DNA from: Alkalihalobacillus sp047302405
Lineage (GTDB): Bacteria; Bacillota; Bacilli; Bacillales; Bacillaceae_D
Assembly (NCBI RefSeq): GCF_047302405.1
Contig: NZ_CP154853.1
Location: 1,364,001-1,428,000 of the forward strand
Direction of reading: 5' to 3'
DNA: 64,000 nucleotides
How positions within the stretch are numbered: position 1 is the stretch's first letter; every line of letters starts with the position of its first letter. The position numbers and the translations under genes were made by a program. The notes beneath the pieces are model-generated. The model saw only the letters and a list, made by a program, of their open reading frames with translations, was not told the origin of the DNA and ran no database searches. Shown here piece by piece: positions 35,543-43,951 of this stretch.

Positions 35543-35661
35543 ACGGTCTCACTCCATTCTTTGACGTAGTGATAATGTTGACTAGCTTCTTTTAATTTCG
35601 CCTTAATTTCCCACGCTTTCCCTGTTAGTCTGACACCATTTGCATGAACAAATATTTTCAA
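35473..35661 (-). CDS. mciZ: MciZ-like FtsZ inhibitor with C-terminal extension
   Basis: A 62-residue protein starting at TTG 35661 behind AAGGAG (9-base spacing). The first 40 residues match B. subtilis MciZ (40 residues): conserved GV-L-GKAWEI-AKLKE and Y-YVKEW positions. MciZ caps FtsZ filaments in the mother cell during sporulation, and in B. subtilis its gene lies by nudF, as here. About 22 extra C-terminal residues (from YPPKP) overlap the end of the opposite gene and are unusual. Identification rests on memory of the MciZ sequence plus synteny. Confidence 0.82.
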   Translation of the reverse strand: MKIFVHANGVRLTGKAWEIKAKLKEASQHYHYVKEWSETVYPPKPKLTLVDSATAKKKMGSS

Positions 35662-35780
35662 ATGAATCGTCTCCTTCTATTAAAAATTTAAAATGAAATC
35701 GATTGGATGCGACTGAAGAAACAGCTTGTGATACACTTTTATGAGCGAGAAAAATAAAATAGAACAAAGGAATGATAGTT

Positions 35781-36320
35781 TTGGATCATTTGATAGAGAA
35801 AACAATAGGGAAACAAGATATTTACAAAGGACGAATCATTTCCTTACAACTTGAAGATGTCATACTGCCTAATGGTGAACAAAGTAAACGAGAAGTTGTT
35901 AAACATCCTGGTGCGGTAGGGGTTATCCCGATTACATCCGATGGAAAAATTGTCATGGTGCGTCAATATCGAAAAGCATTAGAAAAAGTCATTATCGAAA
36001 TTCCAGCTGGTAAGCTTGATGTAAATGAAGAACCTTTACTTTGCGCCAAAAGAGAGTTACAAGAAGAAACGGGCTATGTATCTGACAGTATGGAATTTAT
36101 TGTTTCTTTTTATACGTCACCTGGATTTGCGGACGAATTGATTTATATTTATGTGGCAGAAGGGTTAACAAAACGTGAAATATCTTTAGATGCTGATGAG
36201 TTTTTAGACGTTTTAGAAATATCGCTGGAAGAAGCAGAGCAAATGATTAAAGAGCAAAAGATTCACGATGCGAAGACGATCTACGCTGTTCAATATATGA
36301 GAATGTTACAAAATGGATAA
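35781..36320 (+). CDS. nudF: ADP-ribose pyrophosphatase (Nudix)
   Basis: NudF hydrolyses ADP-ribose to AMP and ribose 5-phosphate. The Nudix box is complete: G..E at GKLDVNEE and REL.EE.GY in RELQEETGY near residues 75-95. The frame opens at ATG 35772, but that codon abuts the AAAGGA site; TTG 35781 has 9-base spacing and gives MDHLIEKTI, aligning with the B. subtilis start, for 179 residues. Part of the conserved nudF-spoIIM-fur-yqzK-xerD block. Confidence 0.92.
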   Translation: MDHLIEKTIGKQDIYKGRIISLQLEDVILPNGEQSKREVVKHPGAVGVIPITSDGKIVMVRQYRKALEKVIIEIPAGKLDVNEEPLLCAKRELQEETGYVSDSMEFIVSFYTSPGFADELIYIYVAEGLTKREISLDADEFLDVLEISLEEAEQMIKEQKIHDAKTIYAVQYMRMLQNG

Positions 36321-36349
36321 ACAAACCTAGGAGCTTTTACGAGTTTCTA

Positions 36350-36379
36350 GTCATAGATTTACTCTCTCTTTCATAGAGT
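36350..36379 (+). promoter_or_regulatory. candidate SigE promoter of spoIIM
   Basis: GTCATAG (36350-36356) and CATAGAGT (36372-36379) resemble SigE -35 and -10 elements (the -10 differs from CATACANT at one defined base) with 15-base spacing. SpoIIM is SigE-dependent in B. subtilis. This is a pattern match only. Confidence 0.5.
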
Positions 36380-36412
36380 TTGAATAAGTGGTTATGGAGA
36401 GGGAGGATTTAA

Positions 36413-37054
36413 ATGAGAACGAGTGGATTCAAGCAAGTCATTGCCGCACATTTGGAAGAAAATCGTTCTATCTATTTGTTTACGACCGTTTTATTTTTAA
36501 TGGGAATTATTTTTGGGGCGATTGTTGTCAATAGTATGAGCTTAACGCAAAAACATGATTTGAATCTGTATTTAATGCAGTTTTTTGGACAAGTTTCAGA
36601 AGGTCATGTGGCTGCATCCTCTGAGATTTTTAGTCAGAGTTTTATTCATTATGCAAAATACATTGGCTTAATGTGGCTGCTTGGATTATCGATTATTGGC
36701 TTACCTGTCATTCTCATTTTGTTATTTATAAAAGGGGTTGTTGTTGGGTTTACGGTTGGCTTTTTAGTCAATCAACTTGGATTACAAGGGTTTATGCTTT
36801 CATTTGTCGCTGTGATGCCACAAAATTTTATTTTAGTTCCCGTTTTTATTATTGTTGGGACCGCGGGTACAGCCTTTTGTATAAAGATGATTCGTCAGCA
36901 ATTTTTACGAAAACAAGTGATGCCGTTCTTTCCGCAATTTTTGCGTTATTCCTTTTTAATATTATGTATCGGTGCTGCGGTGGGGATTGCTTCTTTTTGT
37001 GAGGCCTATTTATCACCCTTGTTAATGAAGTTTGTAATTAGTTCTTTCATGTAA
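36413..37054 (+). CDS. spoIIM: stage II sporulation protein M
   Basis: SpoIIM forms, with SpoIID and SpoIIP, the peptidoglycan-remodelling complex that drives engulfment of the forespore. The 213-residue protein has about five transmembrane segments (residues 20-40, 80-105, 110-130, 135-160 and 180-202), as in the family. GGGAGG precedes the ATG. It sits between nudF and fur, the standard location. Confidence 0.94.
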   Translation: MRTSGFKQVIAAHLEENRSIYLFTTVLFLMGIIFGAIVVNSMSLTQKHDLNLYLMQFFGQVSEGHVAASSEIFSQSFIHYAKYIGLMWLLGLSIIGLPVILILLFIKGVVVGFTVGFLVNQLGLQGFMLSFVAVMPQNFILVPVFIIVGTAGTAFCIKMIRQQFLRKQVMPFFPQFLRYSFLILCIGAAVGIASFCEAYLSPLLMKFVISSFM

Positions 37055-37089
37055 TAATTCTAATATGATAATAAATATCTAGTTCTAAA

Positions 37090-37134
37090 TAATAATCATT
37101 ATCGATTGACACGATATTCCCCACTTATTATAAT
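37090..37134 (+). promoter_or_regulatory. fur promoter with Fur/PerR-type box
   Basis: TTGACA (37106-37111), 17 bases, TATAAT (37129-37134): a consensus SigA promoter. Directly upstream and nearly touching the -35 is TAATAATCATTATCG (37090-37104), a 7-1-7 inverted repeat close to both Fur and PerR boxes. In B. subtilis fur is repressed by PerR, so PerR control is as likely as autoregulation. Confidence 0.82.
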
Positions 37135-37171
37135 AAAGGAAGGTTAGATGCTAGAGGGGAGGCTTTTAGAG

Positions 37172-37654
37172 ATGGAAAAGCGATTAGAGCGTATTAAAAA
37201 GCACTTACACTCACAGAGTTATAAATTGACACCACAACGTGAAGCGACTGTACGTGTCTTATTGGAACATGAGGAAGATCATTTAAGTGCAGAAGATGTT
37301 TACCTCCTCGTTAAAGAAAAATCACCAGAGATTGGTTTGGCGACTGTATATCGCACATTAGAACTTCTAGCAGATTTAAAAATCGTCGATAAAATTAATT
37401 TTGGTGATGGGGTTTCTAGATTTGATTTACGCCAGGAAGGTGCCGCTCATTTTCATCATCATTTAGTATGTATAGAATGTGGAGCCGTTGATGAAATTCA
37501 ACAGGATTTATTAGGAGATGTTGAAGCAATCGTTGAACGGGACTTTAACTTTAAAATTAAAGATCATCGTCTTACTTTTCATGGGATTTGCTATCGTTGT
37601 CATGACAAAGAAAAGCAGGACGCGGAAAATGAAAAGAATACGGAAACCGTTTAA
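37172..37654 (+). CDS. fur: ferric uptake regulator
   Basis: Fur is the iron-responsive repressor. The 160-residue protein has the N-terminal winged helix (SPEIGLATVYRTLELL near residues 48-63), the metal-binding HFHHHLVCIECG near 87-98 and the second CxxC in CYRCH near the end. The frame opens at 37148, but ATG 37172 (MEKRLERIKK) follows GGGAGG and matches the B. subtilis start. Confidence 0.96.
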   Translation: MEKRLERIKKHLHSQSYKLTPQREATVRVLLEHEEDHLSAEDVYLLVKEKSPEIGLATVYRTLELLADLKIVDKINFGDGVSRFDLRQEGAAHFHHHLVCIECGAVDEIQQDLLGDVEAIVERDFNFKIKDHRLTFHGICYRCHDKEKQDAENEKNTETV

Positions 37655-37667
37655 TGGTATACATTAA

Positions 37668-37702
37668 AAAGTCTTTCTTTTTATTAAGAAGGCTTTTTTC
37701 GG
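37668..37702 (+). terminator. terminator of fur
   Basis: Stem AAGTCTTTCTT / AAGAAGGCTT (one bulge) followed by TTTTTT. Confidence 0.75.
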
Positions 37703-37787
37703 TTTTAACGGAAAGTTAGACCAATTATTTCTTTCGATTGGTATATTCGTTCCCCTTTTTGGCATAGCTTGTAACAGGGGGCCTTAT

Positions 37788-37992
37788 AAACAAACAGGCT
37801 TCGCTTTATCAGGCTAGCTGCGTCCGTTAGAAGCTCGAGAAAAATCGGTCGTCTTTATGAAGACAAAAAGCGTCTTCAACAGTCGCCCTTGCCCACAGGA
37901 TGTGGGTACAAGGCGTGGTGATTGACGTCGCGAACTTAGCGTTGTTCCTTAGTATTCTCGCTTCTGCCCAAACGGACTTCGCTTTATAATTA
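37788..37992. repeat. palindromic intergenic element between fur and yqzK
   Basis: Outer arms around CGTCCGTTAGAAGCTCGAGA (37830-37849) and its approximate inverse TCTCGCTTCTGCCCAAACGG near 37955-37975, plus repeated CTTCGCTTTAT. The interior holds further hairpins, including GCCCACAGGATGTGGGT and GTCTTTATGAAGAC. GC content is higher than in the flanks. There is no coding frame. I recall similar CACAGGATGTGG segments as dispersed repeats in other Bacillaceae, but could not check. Confidence 0.62.
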
Positions 37993-38007
37993 AAGGGGGA
38001 CGAGGCA

Positions 38008-38238
38008 ATGTTTCAATCGAAAATCGCTTTAGTCGGACAAACATTAAAAGTATTTATCATATTTATGGGATGCACAGCTTTGTTTTATTATGGTATTCTA
38101 TGGATAAGTGCCGAGTATGAAAGCATGCACCGATACGATGAGCCACTTGGAAAAGCGGTCAAAGTTTTTCAAATGGATTCAGCTGAACCGGATACCATGA
38201 CTAATCGATTAATGTGGTTCTACCGTCTAGGTGAATAA
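38008..38238 (+). CDS. yqzK: YqzK-family (DUF4227) small membrane protein
   Basis: A 76-residue protein with one transmembrane segment (about 12-33: VFIIFMGCTALFYYGILWI) and a charged C-terminal half ending MWFYRLGE. DUF4227/YqzK sits between fur and xerD throughout Bacillus; its function is unknown. GGGGGACGAGG precedes the ATG. Its last bases overlap the longest possible xerD frame. Confidence 0.88.
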   Translation: MFQSKIALVGQTLKVFIIFMGCTALFYYGILWISAEYESMHRYDEPLGKAVKVFQMDSAEPDTMTNRLMWFYRLGE

Positions 38239-38257
38239 TAATGAGGGGCGTTTACTT

Positions 38258-39148
38258 TTGGATAAAATGATAACTGATTTTATCGAGTATATTCGAATTG
38301 AACGAGGATTAAGCGAAAATACAATACTGTCCTACCGACGAGATTTGATTGCTTATCAAAGATACTTACAAAAGGTTGAACAAATAACCTCCTACCAAGC
38401 GGTTAAACGAGATTCCATTCGGCAATATTTGTTTTTCTTAAAAGAACAAGGAAAAGCCGCTTCGACACTTGCTAGAACATTATCAACAATTCGAGCCTTT
38501 CATCAATATCAAGTGAGGGAACGACATTTGGAGCATGATCCATCTGATTTAATCGAAATGCCAAAAGCCTCAAAACGACTCCCAAAAATATTAGCATTAG
38601 AAGAAGTAGAGGCTTTACTAGAAATGGCGGATGGAACGAAACCAATCCAAATCCGAAATAAGGCGATGCTAGAGCTCTTGTACGCAACAGGGATCCGGGT
38701 AACTGAAATGACCCAATTAAGTTTAAGTGATATTCATTTATCAATGGGCTTTATTCGTTGTATTGGAAAAGGTAATAAAGAAAGAATTATTCCTATAGGC
38801 AGTACAGCTGTAAAGGAAATCGAGCGTTATTTGGATAAAGCGAGAGGTCCCTTGTTAAAAAAGAATCAACATGATAGCTTATTTGTGAATCATTACGGGC
38901 GACCATTAACGAGACAAGGTTTTTGGAAGATCTTAAAGCAATTAACAAAGGATGCTGGGATAACAAAAGAATTATCTCCCCATACGTTAAGGCATTCATT
39001 TGCCACTCACTTATTAGAAAATGGAGCCGATTTGCGAGCGGTACAAGAAATGCTTGGACATGTTGATATATCAACAACTCAAATTTATACTCATGTGACA
39101 AAAACGAGATTAAAAGATGTTTATTCCCAGTTCCATCCACGTGCCTAA
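38258..39148 (+). CDS. xerD: site-specific tyrosine recombinase XerD
   Basis: XerD with XerC resolves chromosome dimers at dif. Catalytic residues are visible: Arg in ATGIRVTEM near residue 147, HTLRH near 242-246 and GHVDISTTQIYTH with the nucleophile Tyr near 278. The frame runs from GTG 38231, but TTG 38258 lies 9 bases after GAGGGGC and gives MDKMITDFIEYI and 296 residues, the same length as B. subtilis XerD. Confidence 0.94.
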   Translation: MDKMITDFIEYIRIERGLSENTILSYRRDLIAYQRYLQKVEQITSYQAVKRDSIRQYLFFLKEQGKAASTLARTLSTIRAFHQYQVRERHLEHDPSDLIEMPKASKRLPKILALEEVEALLEMADGTKPIQIRNKAMLELLYATGIRVTEMTQLSLSDIHLSMGFIRCIGKGNKERIIPIGSTAVKEIERYLDKARGPLLKKNQHDSLFVNHYGRPLTRQGFWKILKQLTKDAGITKELSPHTLRHSFATHLLENGADLRAVQEMLGHVDISTTQIYTHVTKTRLKDVYSQFHPRA

Positions 39149-39283
39149 AGGAGGAATTGGTGAGGATAAATTTTCTTTTTTACAATCAAAGGTCAGACTT
39201 CTGACGTTTCAGCTTTTGTTCGTATTGAGAGAGTTGGGTATAATAACATAATGAAAAGAATGGGAAATTGGAGGGATTTATTA

Positions 39284-40459
39284 GTGAGAGATTATGAAAG
39301 AATATTTTTAATTGTCATGGATTCCGTTGGGATTGGAGAAGCTCCAGATGCGGATCAATTTGGTGATGTTGGTTCGCACACCTTAGGGAATATTGCCAAG
39401 GCGATGAATGGGTTGAAGCTGCCAACTATGGCGAAATTGGGTTTAGCCCATATTGAACCGATTAAAGGGGTAGAAAAAGTCGAACAACCAATTGGTCATT
39501 ATGGAAAAATGCAAGAAGCATCAAGTGGGAAAGATACAATGACCGGACATTGGGAGATTATGGGCTTACATATTAAAGAACCTTTTCAGGTGTTTCCAGA
39601 AGGTTTTCCTCCAGATTTGATTGAGCAACTTGAAAAAGAAACAGGTCGAAAAATAATCGGGAATAAAGTCGCATCTGGAACAGAAATTTTAGATGAGTTA
39701 GGGGCAGAACATGTCCGCTCAGGAGATTTAATTGTGTATACATCAGCCGACTCGGTCTTACAAATTGCGGCTCATGAAGAGGTTGTTCCTTTAGAAGAAC
39801 TGTATGAAATTTGTTTAAAAGCTCGTCAAATGACGCTCAAACCTCCTTATCGTTTAGGGCGAATTATTGCGAGACCATTTATTGGAGCAGAGGGCGCATG
39901 GGAGCGAACGGCTAATCGACATGATTACGCTTTAAAACCATTTGATCGTACTGTAATGAATGAATTAATAGATGGTGGTTTTGATTCGATTGCCTTAGGA
40001 AAAATTTCTGATATTTATGATGGCGAAGGAATTACTGATGCGATTCGAACCGTCTCAAATGATGATGGCATGGAAAAATTACTTAACGTGATGGAGCGAG
40101 ATTTTACAGGATTAGCCTTTTTAAACCTCGTAGATTTTGATGCGAAATATGGGCATAGAAGAGATCCAATCGGTTATGGTGAAGCTTTAGAACAATTTGA
40201 CCGACAATTAATTGAAGTAATGAATCAATTAAAAGAGAAAGATCTATTAATTATAACGGCAGACCACGGCAATGATCCGACTTTTAAAGGAACGGATCAT
40301 ACGAGAGAATTTGTACCTTTGTTAACGTATACAAAAGATCAACAATCGGGAACTTCATTAGGAGTAAAAGATACATTTGCCGACATAGGGGCCACGATTG
40401 CTGAAAACTTTGCTGTTGCTTTACCGAAATTAGGAACGAGCTTTTTAAAAGAGTTATAG
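39284..40459 (+). CDS. deoB: phosphopentomutase
   Basis: DeoB (Drm in B. subtilis) interconverts ribose or deoxyribose 1- and 5-phosphate, linking nucleoside phosphorolysis to central metabolism. Alkaline-phosphatase-like metal sites are seen in VMDSVGIGEAPDA, SSGKDTMTGHWE near residue 80 and ADHGNDPTFKGTDHTRE near 326. The frame opens at 39251; GTG 39284 behind GGAGG gives MRDYERIFLI and about 391 residues, matching the family. First gene of deoB-punA-pdp. Confidence 0.95.
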   Translation: MRDYERIFLIVMDSVGIGEAPDADQFGDVGSHTLGNIAKAMNGLKLPTMAKLGLAHIEPIKGVEKVEQPIGHYGKMQEASSGKDTMTGHWEIMGLHIKEPFQVFPEGFPPDLIEQLEKETGRKIIGNKVASGTEILDELGAEHVRSGDLIVYTSADSVLQIAAHEEVVPLEELYEICLKARQMTLKPPYRLGRIIARPFIGAEGAWERTANRHDYALKPFDRTVMNELIDGGFDSIALGKISDIYDGEGITDAIRTVSNDDGMEKLLNVMERDFTGLAFLNLVDFDAKYGHRRDPIGYGEALEQFDRQLIEVMNQLKEKDLLIITADHGNDPTFKGTDHTREFVPLLTYTKDQQSGTSLGVKDTFADIGATIAENFAVALPKLGTSFLKEL

Positions 40460-40472
40460 GGGGATTATAAAA

Positions 40473-41291
40473 ATGACAACTAAAGTGAAATTATTAGAAA
40501 CAGTCGATTATTTAAAAGAGAAAAAAATTCAAGTACCAAAAATGGGTCTTATTTTAGGCTCAGGACTTGGTTTATTAGCGGATGAAATTGAAAATCCAAT
40601 TAAGATCTCTTACTCAGATATTCCTCATTTTCCGGTGTCTACGGTTGAAGGGCACGCAGGTCAACTTGTATTTGGTGAATTAAAAGGAAAAAATGTGGTC
40701 GCCATGCAAGGGAGATTTCATTATTATGAAGGTTATCCACTAGATCATGTGACATATCCTGTCCGTGTTATGAAGGAGCTAGGGGTTGAACAATTAATTG
40801 TTACCAATGCTGCTGGTGGAGTTAATATGGAGTTTGAAGCTGGAGATTTAATGCTAATTACCGATCATATTAATAATATGTACCAAAATCCATTAATTGG
40901 ACCAAATGATCCAGAACTAGGTGTTCGTTTTCCTGATATGTCAACAGCTTATTGCCCACAATTACGTGAGGTTGCCGAGTCAGTTGCCGATGAATTAGGA
41001 ATTAAAGTTCAAAAAGGTGTTTATGTGGCCAACACAGGTCCATGTTATGAAACTCCGGCAGAAGTTCGCATGATTCGAGCAATTGGCGGAGATGCCGTTG
41101 GAATGTCTACGGTTCCAGAAGTGATTGTAGCTCGTCATACTGGCTTAAAGGTTTTAGGAATTTCATGCATTTCGAATATGGCAGCAGGGATTCTACCACA
41201 GCCATTATCACATGATGAAGTTATTGAAACGACGGAACGAGTAAAAAATGATTTTCTTCAATTAGTAAAAGAGACAATCAAAAAAATGTAA
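40473..41291 (+). CDS. punA: purine-nucleoside phosphorylase
   Basis: PunA (PupG) splits guanosine/inosine-type nucleosides to base and ribose 1-phosphate. The 272-residue trimeric-class enzyme shows GLILGSGLGLLAD near residue 25, the phosphate-binding GRFHYYEGYP near 82, NAAGGVN near 114 and GMSTVPEVIVARH near 209. It begins 13 bases after deoB. Its product feeds directly into DeoB. Confidence 0.96.
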   Translation: MTTKVKLLETVDYLKEKKIQVPKMGLILGSGLGLLADEIENPIKISYSDIPHFPVSTVEGHAGQLVFGELKGKNVVAMQGRFHYYEGYPLDHVTYPVRVMKELGVEQLIVTNAAGGVNMEFEAGDLMLITDHINNMYQNPLIGPNDPELGVRFPDMSTAYCPQLREVAESVADELGIKVQKGVYVANTGPCYETPAEVRMIRAIGGDAVGMSTVPEVIVARHTGLKVLGISCISNMAAGILPQPLSHDEVIETTERVKNDFLQLVKETIKKM

Positions 41292-41312
41292 ATTGTGAAC
41301 GGGGGATGCTAG

Positions 41313-42617
41313 ATGAGGATGGTTGATTTAATTGAGAAAAAAAGAGATGGAATCGAGCTAACAAAAGACGAAATTCGTTTTATTATTTCTAATTATACTA
41401 AAGGCGATATCCCTGACTATCAAATGTCAGCTTTATCAATGGCGATCTTTTTTCGAGATATGACAAAAGCAGAGCGGGCTGAATTGACAATGGCGATGGT
41501 CGATTCGGGCGATAAGATTGACTTATCTTCGCTTGAAGGAATAAAAGTAGATAAACATTCTACTGGCGGTGTCGGTGATAAAACGACGATTGCTTTAGCG
41601 CCACTCGTTGCTTCATTAGGGGTACCGGTTGCGAAAATGTCGGGTCGTGGTTTAGGCCATACAGGGGGAACTCTTGATAAACTCGAAGCGATCCCAGGTT
41701 TTTCGGTTGAAATGGACACGGAACAGTTTTTAAAACAAGTAAATGAACATAAAGTAGCGGTTGTTGGTCAAACGAATAATTTAACACCAGCTGATAAAAA
41801 GCTATACAGTTTACGTGATGTGACCGCAACGGTTAATTCGATTCCGCTCATTGCAAGCTCCGTTATGAGTAAAAAAATTGCCTCTGGGGCAGAAGCGATT
41901 GTTTTAGATGTAAAAGTTGGCTCTGGTGCTTTTATGAAGGAGTTCGAACAAGCGAAAGAATTAGCGACGGCAATGGTCGAGATTGGGAATGAACTAGGTC
42001 GAAATACGATGGCGATTATTTCTGATATGAATCAACCTTTAGGACGAACGGTTGGAAATGCGTTAGAAGTGAAAGAAGCCATTGAACTGTTAAAAGGGGA
42101 AGGCCCAGATGATTTACATGAATTATGTTTAACATTAGGCAGTTATATGGTTTATTTAGCTGAAAAAGCAAGTTCGATTGAAGAAGCGAGGACTAAGCTT
42201 GAAGAAGTGATTCGTAGCGGCAAAGCTCTTGAAACCTTTAAAACATTTATTCGGGCTCAAGGTGGAGACGATTCGATTGTTGATCAGCTTGAAAAATTAC
42301 CAGTGGCCACTTATAAGCTAGAAGTTCCATCACCAAAAAGCGGCTACGTAGCGGAAATCATCGCCGACAAGATTGGAACGGCCGCTATGAAGTTAGGTGC
42401 AGGTCGACCAACAAAAGAGGCTGAAATTGATTTAGCAGTTGGTCTTGTTTTAAACAAAAAAATCGGTGATTATGTTGAACAAGGAGAGTCACTTGTTACG
42501 TTACATAGTAATGACAAGCAGGTAGAAGAAGCACAACAAATTATCTATGATGCGTATCGATTAACAAATGAGTTAGTGACCCCTCCTACACTCATTCATG
42601 AGATTATCAAACATTAA
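41313..42617 (+). CDS. pdp: pyrimidine-nucleoside phosphorylase
   Basis: Pdp cleaves uridine and thymidine with phosphate. The 434-residue protein has KHSTGGVGDKTT near residue 80, the phosphate/pyrimidine site SGRGLGHTGGTLDKLE near 110, SLRDVTATVNS near 165 and the C-terminal SPKSGYV domain. The start MRMVDLIEKK matches B. subtilis Pdp. Last gene of the nucleoside operon; a strong terminator follows. Confidence 0.96.
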   Translation: MRMVDLIEKKRDGIELTKDEIRFIISNYTKGDIPDYQMSALSMAIFFRDMTKAERAELTMAMVDSGDKIDLSSLEGIKVDKHSTGGVGDKTTIALAPLVASLGVPVAKMSGRGLGHTGGTLDKLEAIPGFSVEMDTEQFLKQVNEHKVAVVGQTNNLTPADKKLYSLRDVTATVNSIPLIASSVMSKKIASGAEAIVLDVKVGSGAFMKEFEQAKELATAMVEIGNELGRNTMAIISDMNQPLGRTVGNALEVKEAIELLKGEGPDDLHELCLTLGSYMVYLAEKASSIEEARTKLEEVIRSGKALETFKTFIRAQGGDDSIVDQLEKLPVATYKLEVPSPKSGYVAEIIADKIGTAAMKLGAGRPTKEAEIDLAVGLVLNKKIGDYVEQGESLVTLHSNDKQVEEAQQIIYDAYRLTNELVTPPTLIHEIIKH

Positions 42618-42626
42618 AAATGGATC

Positions 42627-42662
42627 GATCATACTCTTTTTAGAAGGGTATGATCTTTTTTT
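42627..42662 (+). terminator. terminator of deoB-punA-pdp
   Basis: Perfect stem GATCATAC / GTATGATC followed by TTTTTTT. Confidence 0.9.
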
Positions 42663-42748
42663 GTCGAATTAATATAAAGGTGTTTAATTATGACTGAAAA
42701 AGTGAATAGTTAAACAGAGTGTTCTTAAATTAGGAAGGGGTTTAGATA

Positions 42749-43171
42749 ATGGGAGATACAATTTTAACAGCACAAGCAAAAGCACATGGTGGACGTGAAG
42801 GACATGTTCAATCAGAGAATGGTGTCATTGATTTAAAATTAAAGATGCCAAAAGCAGGGGAAGAGGTTAACGATGCGACAAACCCAGAGCAATTATTTGC
42901 CGCAGGTTACGCATCTTGCTTTGATGGTGCTTTAAATTTAATGGCATCAAAGGCAAAAAAAGAAATCGAATCTGAAATTGAAGCCGAAGTAAGTTTAGTA
43001 AAGGATTCAAGTGATGGTGGTTTTAAAATTGCCGTTACATTAAATGCCCTCGTTCAAGGTGTATCGGATGAGGAAGCAAATGAGCTTGTACATAAAGCTC
43101 ACGACTTTTGCCCATACTCAAAAGCAACACGAGGCAATGTAGAAGTGACATTAAATGTAATTACGAAATAA
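42749..43171 (+). CDS. ohr: organic hydroperoxide resistance protein (Ohr)
   Basis: A 140-residue OsmC/Ohr-family thiol peroxidase that reduces organic hydroperoxides. Both catalytic cysteines are present: YASCFDGAL near residue 57 and HDFCPYSKATRGN near 121; the latter is specific to the Ohr branch. AGGAAGGGG precedes the ATG. No OhrR regulator is adjacent, so control is unknown (B. subtilis OhrB is SigB-dependent). Confidence 0.93.
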   Translation: MGDTILTAQAKAHGGREGHVQSENGVIDLKLKMPKAGEEVNDATNPEQLFAAGYASCFDGALNLMASKAKKEIESEIEAEVSLVKDSSDGGFKIAVTLNALVQGVSDEEANELVHKAHDFCPYSKATRGNVEVTLNVITK

Positions 43172-43181
43172 CGATGATATG

Positions 43182-43222
43182 AATAACCCCAGTAGGCATC
43201 ATGCTTATTGGGGTTATTTGGG
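43182..43222 (+). terminator. terminator of ohr
   Basis: Stem AATAACCCC / GGGGTTATT, with inner GCAT/ATGC, followed by a T-rich tail. Confidence 0.8.
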
Positions 43223-43433
43223 TTGGAAGTCGAGAAAAAAGTAAAGGGTAGTGGTTAGCAAAAAAGATGGAGACAACAAAAGGGAAGGAGCGACGAGAAA
43301 AGAGGTATCCAAACAAGGAGGGAGACAACAAAACGCAGAATCACAAAGAAAAAGTGCTCTTCAAAAAAATCGTAACTATAAAATAAAGAGTCAGAGAGTG
43401 AATGTTGTGAGTAAAGAAAGAGATGAGGCATAC

Positions 43434-43463
43434 AAAAAGCCGATGAATCTATCGGCTTTTTAA
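43434..43463. terminator. bidirectional terminator before the heme monooxygenase gene
   Basis: AAAAAGCCGAT / ATCGGCTTTTT, a perfect 11-bp stem flanked by A and T runs; it ends transcription of the convergent minus-strand gene and of any plus-strand transcript. A lysine-rich plus-strand frame (43251-43463) runs into it and is doubtful. Confidence 0.82.
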
Positions 43464-43469
43464 AAGGGC

Positions 43470-43802
43470 TTATGATATTGCTTCAATCGTTGTGGCGACT
43501 TTGGCGATCACGATTTCGCTGCCGAGCATTGGCGAGTCTTTTTTCTCTTCATTTGAATCTGATTTCGGTCTTGCATGAGCTTGTTTAAAAGCATCGCTCG
43601 TTTTCCAAGCTTCAAAGTTTTCTAATTCTTCCCAATACATATTGACACTTAATTCATCATGTTCTTCTATGTTTTGCCTGATCGTCGTTTCGACTTTGAT
43701 AAAGCCTTTCATTTCTTGAAGGGGACCCGGTTTGGTAAAATTAGGGGCCATTTTTTCAGCAAAGCCTTTTTTGATTTTGATTCGATTCGTTACGATATAC
43801 AT
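43470..43802 (-). CDS. IsdG/HmoA-type heme-degrading monooxygenase
   Basis: A 110-residue ABM-fold protein. The IsdG catalytic triad can be seen: Asn in VTNRIKIKKG near residue 6, Trp in NMYWEE near 60, and His in FKQAHARPKS near 75. It would open heme to release iron. The frame opens at 43823, but that stretch holds the GGAGG site itself, so ATG 43802 (MYIVTNRI) is the start. No heme-uptake genes are adjacent. Confidence 0.85.
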   Translation of the reverse strand: MYIVTNRIKIKKGFAEKMAPNFTKPGPLQEMKGFIKVETTIRQNIEEHDELSVNMYWEELENFEAWKTSDAFKQAHARPKSDSNEEKKDSPMLGSEIVIAKVATTIEAIS

Positions 43803-43951
43803 TAAGTTTCCTCCTTCAATCATTTACCTATTCCATTTAATTGTACCAATTTTATAAGGAGAAGGCTAATCTGAGCTTCCTTCTCGAACTGTATTAGCAA
43901 GCTTGAATTCAGGCCGGAAACATGATTAGGTTTTTCTGATTGGTTCTTTTT

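Noticed and set aside
43251..43463. 70-residue lysine- and glutamine-rich plus-strand frame
   Set aside because: Weak ribosome site, highly biased composition, and its last codons are the bidirectional terminator; not convincing without expression data.
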